From assembly GCF_005405925.1 (NCBI RefSeq), contig NZ_BJHV01000001.1, positions 2,604,001 through 2,668,000 of the forward strand: a DNA stretch of 64,000 bases, written 5' to 3'. The notes beneath the pieces were generated by a model. It had not been told where the DNA came from. It saw nothing but the letters and a program-made list of their open reading frames with translations, and did no database searches. Both the position numbers and the translations under genes were made by a program. Positions within the stretch are counted from its first letter, which is position 1; each line of letters opens with the position of its first letter. The stretch comes from Streptomyces antimycoticus. GTDB taxonomy: Bacteria; Actinomycetota; Actinomycetes; Streptomycetales; Streptomycetaceae. Positions 34,968-42,377 of this stretch are shown here, in pieces.

Positions 34968-36182
34968 ATGGACTTCGCATTCGACGCCCGGACCGAAGAG
35001 CTGCGCGCCAAGCTGCTCGCCTTCATGGACGAGCATGTCCATCCGGCGGAGGCGGTCGCGGAGGAGCAGCGCGCGGCCCTGGACTCGCCGTGGCTGACCC
35101 CGGCGGTCGTCGGGGAGCTCAAGGCCGAGGCCCGCCGGCAGGGGCTGTGGAACCTCTTCCTGCCCGACGAGGAGTACGGCGCGGGGCTGACCAATCTGCA
35201 GTACGCCCCGCTCGCGGAGATCACCGGCCGCAGCCCCCAGCTGGCCCCCACGGCCCTGAACTGTGCCGCCCCCGACACCGGCAACATGGAGGTGCTCGCC
35301 CAGTTCGGCGACGAGCGGCAGCGCAAGCAGTGGCTGGAGCCGCTGCTCGCGGGGGAGATCCGGTCGGCCTTCGCGATGACCGAGCCGGAGGTCGCCTCGT
35401 CCGACGCGACCAATATCGAGACCCGGATCGAGCGCGACGGCGACGACTACGTCATCACCGGGCGCAAGTGGTACATCTCCGGGGCGATGAACCCCGACTG
35501 CAAGATCTTCATCGTGATGGGCAAGACCGACCCGGAGGGCGCCGATGTGCGCCGTCAGCAGTCGATGGTGCTGGTGCCGCGCGACACCCCGGGCGTCGAG
35601 GTGCGGCGGGCGATGCGGGTGTACGGCTACGAGGACCACTACCACGGCGGCCACGCCGAGGTGGTCTTCGACCGGGCGCGAGTGCCGGTGAGCAACCTCA
35701 TCGGCGAGGAGGGCGGCGGTTTCGCCATCGCCCAGGCCCGTCTCGGCCCCGGCCGGATCCACCACTGCATGCGGCTGATCGGCATGGCCGAGCGCGGTAT
35801 CGAGCTGATGTGCCGGCGGGCGGTGGACCGTACGGCCTTCGGCAAGGCGCTCGCCCAGCAGGGCCAGGTCCATGAGTGGATCGCGGACGCGCGGGTGGCG
35901 GTCGAGCAGCTGCGGCTGCTGGTGCTGAAGACGGCCTGGCTGATGGACACGGTGGGCAACCGCGAGGCACACACCGAGATCCAGGCCATCAAGATCGCGA
36001 CGCCGCGTACGGTGGTTCAGATTCTGGACCGGGCGGTGCAGTTGCATGGCGCGGGCGGGGTGAGCCAGGACTTCCCGCTGGCCGAGCTGTGGGCGGCCGC
36101 GCGGACGCTGCAGCTTGCGGATGGGCCGGACGAGGTGCATCAACGGTCGCTGGCGCGGCGCGAGTTGAAGCGGTACGTGTAG
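34968..36182 (+). CDS. Acyl-CoA dehydrogenase
   Basis: Predicted 404-residue FAD-dependent acyl-CoA dehydrogenase of the ACAD10/11 type. FAFAMTEPEVASSDATNIET and FVITGRKWYISG-like VITGRKWYISGAMNP form the flavin site, and C-terminal RTAFGKALAQQGQVHEWIAD and LHGAGGVSQDFPLAELWAAA match the family ends. With the preceding kinase-like protein it should degrade hydroxylated or branched acyl-CoAs. The last codons lie in an 18-bp tandem repeat. Confidence 0.93.
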   Translation: MDFAFDARTEELRAKLLAFMDEHVHPAEAVAEEQRAALDSPWLTPAVVGELKAEARRQGLWNLFLPDEEYGAGLTNLQYAPLAEITGRSPQLAPTALNCAAPDTGNMEVLAQFGDERQRKQWLEPLLAGEIRSAFAMTEPEVASSDATNIETRIERDGDDYVITGRKWYISGAMNPDCKIFIVMGKTDPEGADVRRQQSMVLVPRDTPGVEVRRAMRVYGYEDHYHGGHAEVVFDRARVPVSNLIGEEGGGFAIAQARLGPGRIHHCMRLIGMAERGIELMCRRAVDRTAFGKALAQQGQVHEWIADARVAVEQLRLLVLKTAWLMDTVGNREAHTEIQAIKIATPRTVVQILDRAVQLHGAGGVSQDFPLAELWAAARTLQLADGPDEVHQRSLARRELKRYV

Positions 36183-36218
36183 CTGGAGCGGTACGTGTAG
36201 CTGAAGCGGTACGGGTGG
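36165..36218. repeat. 18-bp tandem repeat across the ACAD stop codon
   Basis: Units TTGAAGCGGTACGTGTAG (36165-36182), CTGGAGCGGTACGTGTAG (36183-36200) and a third diverged copy (36201-36218) run head to tail. The first encodes the natural C-terminus LKRYV plus stop, so the extra copies are untranslated. Confidence 0.85.
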
Positions 36219-36252
36219 GGGCGGGGCGGGGTTTGTTTCCCCACCCCGCCCC
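36218..36252. terminator. GC-rich hairpin downstream of ACAD
   Basis: Left arm GGGGCGGGGCGGGG (36218-36231) pairs with CCCCACCCCGCCCC (36239-36252), with one mismatch and a TTTGTTT loop. It lies between the converging ACAD and TetR genes, a likely bidirectional terminator. Confidence 0.65.
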
Positions 36253-36363
36253 TTCCCGGCAGCATCCGATATGCGGCTCCGCCGCGTGGGGGGCTCCGCC
36301 CCCGGGGCCCGGTCCGCACACTCCCCCAGCTACCGCTGGGAGGTGCCCCCTGGACGGGCTGAA

Positions 36364-36957
36364 CTACGGCCGCAGCGCGCGCAGCAGTAGGTCGGCCAAG
36401 TGGTCGGCGACCTCCTGGGGGCCCAGCGGGCCGCCGGGCCGGTACCAGGTGCCCAGGTGGTGCACGGAGCCGAAGTGGTAGTCCACCACCAGATCGGCCG
36501 GGGTCCGGGAGCTGAACACCCCGGTCCGCTGCCCCTCCTCGATCAGCGCGCGGAACCGCTCGTGGTAGCGGCGCCGCTCGGCGCGCACCTGCTTGTGCTT
36601 CTCCGGGCTGAGTTGGTGCATCGACCGGAAGAAGATGGTGGCGTCGTCGAGGTTCTCGATGGTGGTCACCACGACATCGGCCGCCGCGTCCCGCAGCCGC
36701 GTCTCCACCGGTGCGTCGGCGTCCGCGAAGGCGTCCAGGCGCTCCTGCTGGAGCCGGAGCACCCGGCCGTAGATCTCATGGAGCAGATCGTCCTTGGAGC
36801 CGAAGTAGTGGTAGAGCGCGCCCTTGGTGACGCCCGCCGCCTCGACGATCTCCTGTACGGACGTCCGGTCGTATCCGCGCTCCGCGAACAGGCGGGTGGC
36901 AGCCGCCAGCAGCCGCTGTGGCACCGGCTGTCCGTCACCGTCCGTCGTTTTGGCCAT
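36364..36957 (-). CDS. TetR-family regulator of fatty-acyl operons
   Basis: Predicted 197-residue TetR protein. Helix-turn-helix at about 15-60: RLLAAATRLFAERGYDRTSV, then QEIVEAAGVTKGALYHYFGS. The C-terminal domain (FFRSMHQLSPEKHKQVRAER) is like regulators of fatty-acid catabolism. It is the last gene of the minus-strand SDR-ligase-TetR operon. The same operator-like sequence before both flanking operons (33831 and 39546) makes it the likely repressor of both, with an acyl-CoA as ligand (inference). Confidence 0.92.
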   Translation of the reverse strand: MAKTTDGDGQPVPQRLLAAATRLFAERGYDRTSVQEIVEAAGVTKGALYHYFGSKDDLLHEIYGRVLRLQQERLDAFADADAPVETRLRDAAADVVVTTIENLDDATIFFRSMHQLSPEKHKQVRAERRRYHERFRALIEEGQRTGVFSSRTPADLVVDYHFGSVHHLGTWYRPGGPLGPQEVADHLADLLLRALRP

Positions 36958-36997
36958 GGTCGCCACCCGTTCTCTTCCGCCCTTCTGACTTTCTCTT

Positions 36998-38641
36998 TCA
37001 TCCTCGCAGTTCCCGCCGGAGGATCTTGCCACTCGTCGTCTTGGGCAGCTCGGGCAGGATCTCCACCTCGCGCGGGTACTTGTACGCGGCGAGCCGCTCC
37101 GCACAGTACGCGGACAGCTCGTCCGGTGTGGCCTCGGCCTCCGGTCGGAGGCTCACATACGCCTTGACCGTCTCGCCGCGGTACGCGTCGGGTTTGCCGA
37201 CGACGGCCGCCTCCCGCACGGCGGGGTGAGTGTAGAGCACGTCCTCGACCTCGCGCGGCCACACCTTGAACCCCGAGGCGTTGATCATGTCCTTCTTGCG
37301 GTCGACCACGTACAGCCAGCCGCCCTCGTCCATGAAGCCGATGTCGCCGGTGCGCAGCTCCCCGTCCGGGAGGGCGACCGCGGTGGCCTCCGGGCGCCGC
37401 CAGTAGCCGGGCACCACCATCGGGCCGCGGACGACGATCTCGCCCTGCTCGCCGAACGGCACGTCCTGTCCGGCGTCGTCCACGATGCGCACGACCGTGT
37501 CGGCGCCGGGGACGCCGACGGCGAGGGTGCCGGAGACCGGGTCGACGGGGGCGCGGACACCGGGCGGGACGCTGGCGCAGGGCGCGGTGCACTCGGTGAG
37601 CCCGTAGCCGTTGTGCAGATACGGGCCGAGGGCCGACTGGAACCGCTCGACCAGCGCGGGCGGCAGCGGGGCGCCGCCGGAGGAGATGATCCGGAAGGAC
37701 GAGAAGTGGTCGCGGCCGGCCTGGGGGTGGGCCATCAGCGCCATGAAGGCGGTGGAGGGGCCCACCGTGTAGGCGGGGCGGTGCTCGGCGAAGGCGTCGA
37801 GGACGACGCCGGTCTCGAAGCGGTAGGCCAGGGCCAGGGTGCCCGCTCCGGATATGCACGCACACAGCTGGCAGACCATGCCGGTGATGTGGAACAGCGG
37901 GGCCAGCGCGAAGAGCGTCGAGCCTTCGGGCAGCTCGTGGAGGAGGTGCTGCCGGTCGGCGTTGTAGGAGATGTTGCCGTGGGTGTTGGTGGCCCCCTTG
38001 GGGGTGCCGCTGGTCCCGGAGGTGTAGCTGATCAGCGCGATGTCCTCGGCGCTGGGCGCGGGGACGGACGGCGGGCGGGCTCCGGCGCGGGCGACGGCGA
38101 GGAGGTCCTCGGTGTCCTCGGGGACCGGGAGGGGCTCCTCGCGCAGCACCCGCTCGTCGTCGCGGGTCTGGAGCTCACGGGCGTCGGCGGTGAACGCGAT
38201 GCGCACCGGGGACGCGGCGGCCGTCTCGCGGATGTAGTCCTCCCAGGCGTGGCGGGAGCAGACCAGGGCGCTCACCTCGGCGTCGCCGAGGATGTGTGCG
38301 AGCTCGGCGCCCTTGTACATGGGGTTGACCGGGACGACCGTACCGCCCGCCTTCCACGCGCCCAGCAGCGCGATCACGAAGTGCGGGGTGTTCTGGAGCA
38401 TGATCGCCATCCGGTCGCCGGGCCCGAAGCCGCGCTCGGCGAGATGGCCGGCTATGCCGTCGGAGAGCTCATCGACCTCGCGGTAGGTCAGCCGTCCGTC
38501 GAAGTAGGCGAGCGCCGGATGGCCGGGGGCGGTGCGCACGGCGTCCCGGAAGGCGTGCAGCGGACTCGGCCGCGGGGTGATCTTCCGGCGCTGTGCCTCG
38601 GTGAGCTGGGCGAGCCATGGCTGGTCCTGGTACGTGGTCAT
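36998..38641 (-). CDS. Fatty acyl-CoA synthetase (AMP-forming)
   Basis: Predicted 547-residue ANL enzyme. P-loop ISYTSGTSGTPKGATNTHGN, the A5 motif NGYGLTECTAP, the A7 motif LRTGDIGFMDEGGWLYVVDR and the catalytic Lys in LPKTTSGKILRREL are intact. Aligns well along the long-chain fatty acid-CoA ligase family. It activates a carboxylic acid to the CoA thioester for the dehydrogenase and SDR steps nearby. 70 bp behind the SDR gene, 40 bp before TetR. Confidence 0.93.
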   Translation of the reverse strand: MTTYQDQPWLAQLTEAQRRKITPRPSPLHAFRDAVRTAPGHPALAYFDGRLTYREVDELSDGIAGHLAERGFGPGDRMAIMLQNTPHFVIALLGAWKAGGTVVPVNPMYKGAELAHILGDAEVSALVCSRHAWEDYIRETAAASPVRIAFTADARELQTRDDERVLREEPLPVPEDTEDLLAVARAGARPPSVPAPSAEDIALISYTSGTSGTPKGATNTHGNISYNADRQHLLHELPEGSTLFALAPLFHITGMVCQLCACISGAGTLALAYRFETGVVLDAFAEHRPAYTVGPSTAFMALMAHPQAGRDHFSSFRIISSGGAPLPPALVERFQSALGPYLHNGYGLTECTAPCASVPPGVRAPVDPVSGTLAVGVPGADTVVRIVDDAGQDVPFGEQGEIVVRGPMVVPGYWRRPEATAVALPDGELRTGDIGFMDEGGWLYVVDRKKDMINASGFKVWPREVEDVLYTHPAVREAAVVGKPDAYRGETVKAYVSLRPEAEATPDELSAYCAERLAAYKYPREVEILPELPKTTSGKILRRELRG

Positions 38642-38711
38642 GGGTGCGGCCCTGTCTGGACGGGGGTGAGGGTGGTGGTGCGGAGAGTACGGGAGCGGCG
38701 GACCCGCGGGG

Positions 38712-39494
38712 TCAGCCCGAGGTCCCGGATGCCGCCTCGAGATCCTCGAGCTTGCGCTGCAGCTTGTTGATGCCGCCCAGCCAGCGGTCGGTGTCGCCGG
38801 CGCGGGCCGCGTAGTGGCGGGCCACCTCGGGGTGCGGAAGGATCAGGAAGCGCTCCTCCTCGATGCCCGCGAGGACGGCGTCGGCGACCTGCTCGGGCTC
38901 GATCGCGGTGGGCGCCAGCACCAGGTCCCCGGCGGTCCCGGTGGCGGTCAGCATGTCGGTGCGCACCCCCTGCGGGCAGACGGCGTGGACGCCGATGCCG
39001 CGGTGGCGGTAGGTGGCGGAAAGCCATTCGGCGAAGGCGAGCGCGGCGTGCTTGGAGACGGCGTAGGGCGCCGAGCCGATCATGGTGAGTATCCCGGCGG
39101 CGGAGACGGTGGCGACGAAGCGGCCGCTGCCGCGCTCCAGCCACTCGGGCAGCAGCTCCCGGGCGGCCCGCACATGGGCCATCACATTGACGTCCCAGGA
39201 CTGCTGCCACAGCTCCTCGTCGGCCTCGGGGCCGCCGTCGTGGCCGACGCCCGCGTTGGCGCAGAAGATGTCGATGGCGCCGCCGAGCGCTTCACGGGCC
39301 GCGGGCACGATGCCGGAGGCGTCGCCGGGGACGGCGGTCGCGCCGATCTCCTCGGCGACGGCGGCGGCCTTGGCGGCGTCGAGGTCGTTCACCACGACCT
39401 GGGCGCCCTCGGCGGCGAAGCGCCGGGCGAGCGCGGCGCCGATGCCACCTCCCGCCCCGGTGACCACAACACGCGCCCCACGCACGGTACCCAC
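38712..39494 (-). CDS. SDR family oxidoreductase
   Basis: Predicted 260-residue classical SDR: VVVTGAGGGIGAALARRFAA (cofactor loop), an Asp in VVVNDLDAAKA suggesting NAD(H), CANAG (NNAG variant), a Ser in ATVSAAGIL and YAVSKHA with the catalytic Tyr-Lys. First gene of the SDR-ligase-TetR operon, 52 bp after a TetR-type operator. It probably oxidises a 3-hydroxyacyl-CoA or similar alcohol. Confidence 0.92.
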   Translation of the reverse strand: MGTVRGARVVVTGAGGGIGAALARRFAAEGAQVVVNDLDAAKAAAVAEEIGATAVPGDASGIVPAAREALGGAIDIFCANAGVGHDGGPEADEELWQQSWDVNVMAHVRAARELLPEWLERGSGRFVATVSAAGILTMIGSAPYAVSKHAALAFAEWLSATYRHRGIGVHAVCPQGVRTDMLTATGTAGDLVLAPTAIEPEQVADAVLAGIEEERFLILPHPEVARHYAARAGDTDRWLGGINKLQRKLEDLEAASGTSG

Positions 39495-39545
39495 GATTCG
39501 CAGCTCCTCGGATCGACTCGGATCGGCTCCTGTCCGCAGCGCAGA

Positions 39546-39562
39546 CTAACCAGTCGGTATGT
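39546..39562. promoter_or_regulatory. TetR-type operator upstream of the SDR/ligase/TetR operon
   Basis: Read on the minus strand this is ACATACCGACTGGTTAG, matching the plus-strand site at 33831-33847 over its first 14 bases. It lies 52 bp upstream of the SDR start and so can autoregulate the operon that encodes the TetR protein. Confidence 0.65.
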
Positions 39563-39608
39563 GCAAACGGAAGAGGCACACCCGGCCTCCCGGCGCACGG
39601 CCGGCGGG

Positions 39609-40649
39609 TTACCGGCCGGGGCGCTTCTTGCGCATCACCCCGCGCCAGCGGGCGTTCTCCCCGGCGAGCGCGTCCCACAGCACATTGAGCGGATGACCGG
39701 AGTCCTGCGCGGTGCGCTCCCCGGCCCGTACGAACACCCCGATCAGCACTTCCAGCTCCGGCCCCACGCCGTCGGTCAGCTCCAGGGTGCGCAGCCCGGC
39801 ACCTGCGCGGATCCGCCCGTCGGCCACCGCGTCGCCGATGCCCTCGGTGACCAGCACACAGCCGCGCAGCACCCCCGAGGAGAGCAGCTCCAGGCCGTAC
39901 TGCACGGTGTCGATCTCGGCCGCGATATGCAGCTCCTGGCGGTAGCGGGCGCCGAACCAACCACGCAGAAAGCCGGGTATGAGGCCGTCGGCCGAGACCG
40001 CGAGCGGGAGCCGGGGCAGCTCGCTCACCGGGACCGAGGGCCCGGGCAGCTCCTCGGCATCCAGGTTGGTGACCAGGGACAGCCCGCTGCGCCGCCACTC
40101 CATCACCTCGAAGCCGTCGAGCCGACTGTCGTGGCCCGCCGTGGTGAGGACGCTGCCGCAGACCAGGTCGAGCTCCTTGGCGTCGAGCCGCTCCAGCAGA
40201 TCCCGGGTGCGCACATGCTCGACCTTGAGCTCGACACCCCGGCGGTCGAATTCCCCGGTGACCAACTCCACGGCATTCAGCAGAAAGCCGAGGGTGTAAC
40301 GGGTGGAGCCGACACAGAGCCGGCTGCCGAGACGGCGGCGGCTGTCGTGCAGCCCCTCCAGCCAGTCCTCCAGGGTGCCGCGCGCGAGTCCGGCGAGCGA
40401 CTCCCCGGTCGCGGTGAAGAGCACATTCTGACTGCGTCCCCGTTTGACCACCAGCGGCTCTCCGCACAGTGCGCCGAAGTTCCGGTTCAGGGTGTCCAGT
40501 TGTTTCTGCACACTGGACTGCTCCCGCCCCAGCAGCCGGGCGGCGCCCAGTGCGGTGCCCGCCTCATGGACCGCGAGCAACGTCCTGAGCTGGTCCATCG
40601 TGGTGTCCAGCAGCGCCGTCGGGTACTGCCATCGATCCTTTAAGGGCAT
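39609..40649 (-). CDS. LysR-family regulator with a TTA codon
   Basis: Predicted 346-residue LysR-like regulator: helix-turn-helix QLRTLLAVHEAGTALGAARL, then LGREQSSVQKQLDTLNRNFG (about 22-62), and an effector domain to the end. ATG at 40649 is chosen because GGAAGG lies five bases upstream; an ATG 19 codons earlier has no such site. The third codon is TTA, one of only two found in this window, so translation should depend on the bldA leucyl-tRNA and be delayed to development. The target is not obvious; the hydrolase across a 300-bp gap is one option. Confidence 0.87.
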   Translation of the reverse strand: MPLKDRWQYPTALLDTTMDQLRTLLAVHEAGTALGAARLLGREQSSVQKQLDTLNRNFGALCGEPLVVKRGRSQNVLFTATGESLAGLARGTLEDWLEGLHDSRRRLGSRLCVGSTRYTLGFLLNAVELVTGEFDRRGVELKVEHVRTRDLLERLDAKELDLVCGSVLTTAGHDSRLDGFEVMEWRRSGLSLVTNLDAEELPGPSVPVSELPRLPLAVSADGLIPGFLRGWFGARYRQELHIAAEIDTVQYGLELLSSGVLRGCVLVTEGIGDAVADGRIRAGAGLRTLELTDGVGPELEVLIGVFVRAGERTAQDSGHPLNVLWDALAGENARWRGVMRKKRPGR

Positions 40650-40949
40650 TCCGGCCTTCCGCTCGAAGAGTATTCGGCACCCCAATGACGTTTCCGTTCG
40701 CAGCATAGTGCAGCGCCTTCCGGGTGAACTGATCCCGAGAACAGCGGGGATATTCTCCCGATGGATATTCGGGAATTCCCTATCTCCGGACGGTCCCGGA
40801 GTCGGGCATTCCAGGTTCCGGCCGCATCATTCCGGGTAAGTCGAACGGCTGGCCGATTGTCCGACGGCGACCGTATGCGTGTCGTATGGCCAGCGGACGG
40901 GGCAGTTGGGACGATGCACGCACATCGGGCCATCCAAGGGGGAGCAGCG
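40650..40949. other. Divergent intergenic region
   Basis: The gap between the LysR start and the divergent hydrolase start. It is less GC-rich near the LysR gene (ATTCGGGAATTCCCTATC around 40770). I see no gene, and no convincing palindrome longer than about 6 bp. It presumably holds both promoters. Confidence 0.5.
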
Positions 40950-42328
40950 ATGACGGGGATGAGCGTACGGCCGTACTGGGAGCTGAGATTCGACGCCTAC
41001 GGGGACGTCGACTTACGGCAGCGGGACCGGCTGCTGGAACAGGCCGCCCAGCGGGACCTCACGGATCTGGTGGTATTCGCGCACGGCTGGCACAACACCC
41101 GGACGATGGCCACACGGCTGTACGACCGCTTCTTCGCGCCCTTTCCGGAGCTGCTCGGCGAGGCGGGCCCGGCGCGGCTCGGCTATGTGGGGGTGGTGTG
41201 GCCGTCGATGCGGTTCGCGGACGAGCCGCTCGCGGGCTCACCCCCGGAGCCGGCGCCCGGTGCGCCCCCGGGCCTCGACGCGGACGTCCAGCGCCCGGGG
41301 CTCGATGCGGACAGCCCGCGCCCGGGGCTCGACGCGGAGACCCACCGGGCGCTGGAGGTGGTCTTCCCGGGGCGGCGGCAGATCGTGGCGCGGCTGGCCG
41401 AGTTGCTGGCCGAGCGGTCCGAACGGCTCGCGCCGCTGGATGAGTTCGGGGTGCTGGTGCGCGGGCTGGTCCGGGTCCGGGGGGAGTACGGCACGGCCGG
41501 GGACACGGCGGACGCGGACGGAGACACGGACGGAGACACGGACGCCGGTGTACCGGCGATGTTCGGGGAGGACGTGGCGGAGGTCTGCGAGCGGTTCGCC
41601 GCCGCGCTCACCGAGGCGCGCGGCAAGTCCGACGCCGAGGACCGCGCCTTTCCCGACAGCGGGCTCGGCGGGCTCTGGGACGGGGCGCACGAGCTGCTCC
41701 GCCAGGCGACGTACTACGTGATGAGGCGGCGGGCCGGCGCGGTCGGGCGCGAGGGCCTGGGACCGGTGCTGGGCGCCCTCGCGGCCCTTTGGCCCGCCCC
41801 GCGGCTCCATCTGGTGGGCCACAGCTTCGGCGGCCGGCTGGTGTCGTACGCGCTGGGCGGGCTGCCCGAGGGCGCCACGGTGGCATCGGTGACCCTGCTC
41901 CAGGGGGCGTTCTCGCACTACGCGTTCGCCGAGCGGCTGCCGCACGCCGCCGACCGCCGCGGCGCCCTGTACTCCGCCGCCCACCGGGTCCGCGGGCCCG
42001 TGGTGTCCTGCCATTCGCGCCATGACACCGCGCTCGGGCTGCTGTACCCGGTGGCGTCGCGGGTCTTGGGGGACGATGATGCCTCACCGCTGCCGGACGA
42101 CACCCGCTGGGGGCGATCGGGTACGACGGCGTCCAGGCGGTGGCGGGGTGCCCGCGCCTGGACCTGGCCAAGGCGCTGGAGGGCCCGTTCCCGGCGGAGG
42201 GCTGTGTGAGCGTCGATGTCTCGGAGGTCGTACGGCACGGTGTGCCGCCGGCCGGGGCACACAGCGACATCTGCCATGAGGAGCTGGCCCGGCTGGTGCT
42301 GCGCGCGGGCCGCATCGGAGAAAGGTAG
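40950..42328 (+). CDS. Serine hydrolase/lipase-like protein, one apparent frameshift
   Basis: About 460 residues if one G is restored in the run 42109-42113 (DDTRWG joins AIGYDGVQAVAGCPRLDLAK). The N-terminus DLTDLVVFAHGWHNTRTMAT holds an oxyanion-type HGW, and LHLVGHSFGGRLVSYALGGL is the nucleophile elbow GHSFG. A late His/Asp pair (PVVSCHSRHDTALGLLYPVA) completes an alpha/beta-hydrolase triad. The middle has an acidic low-complexity stretch. No signal peptide, so cytoplasmic. Start ATG at 40950 after GGGGGAG. Resembles uncharacterised actinobacterial serine-threonine/lipase proteins. Confidence 0.78.
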
Positions 42329-42335
42329 CGGGCCG

Positions 42336-42370
42336 GGGGCGGGGCCTCGCCGGGTGCGAGGCCCCGCCCC
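42336..42370. terminator. Bidirectional terminator hairpin
   Basis: Perfect 15-bp stem: GGGGCGGGGCCTCGC (42336-42350) and GCGAGGCCCCGCCCC (42356-42370), loop CGGGT. It sits in the 49-bp gap between convergent genes. Confidence 0.8.
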
Positions 42371-42377
42371 GGTGGCC

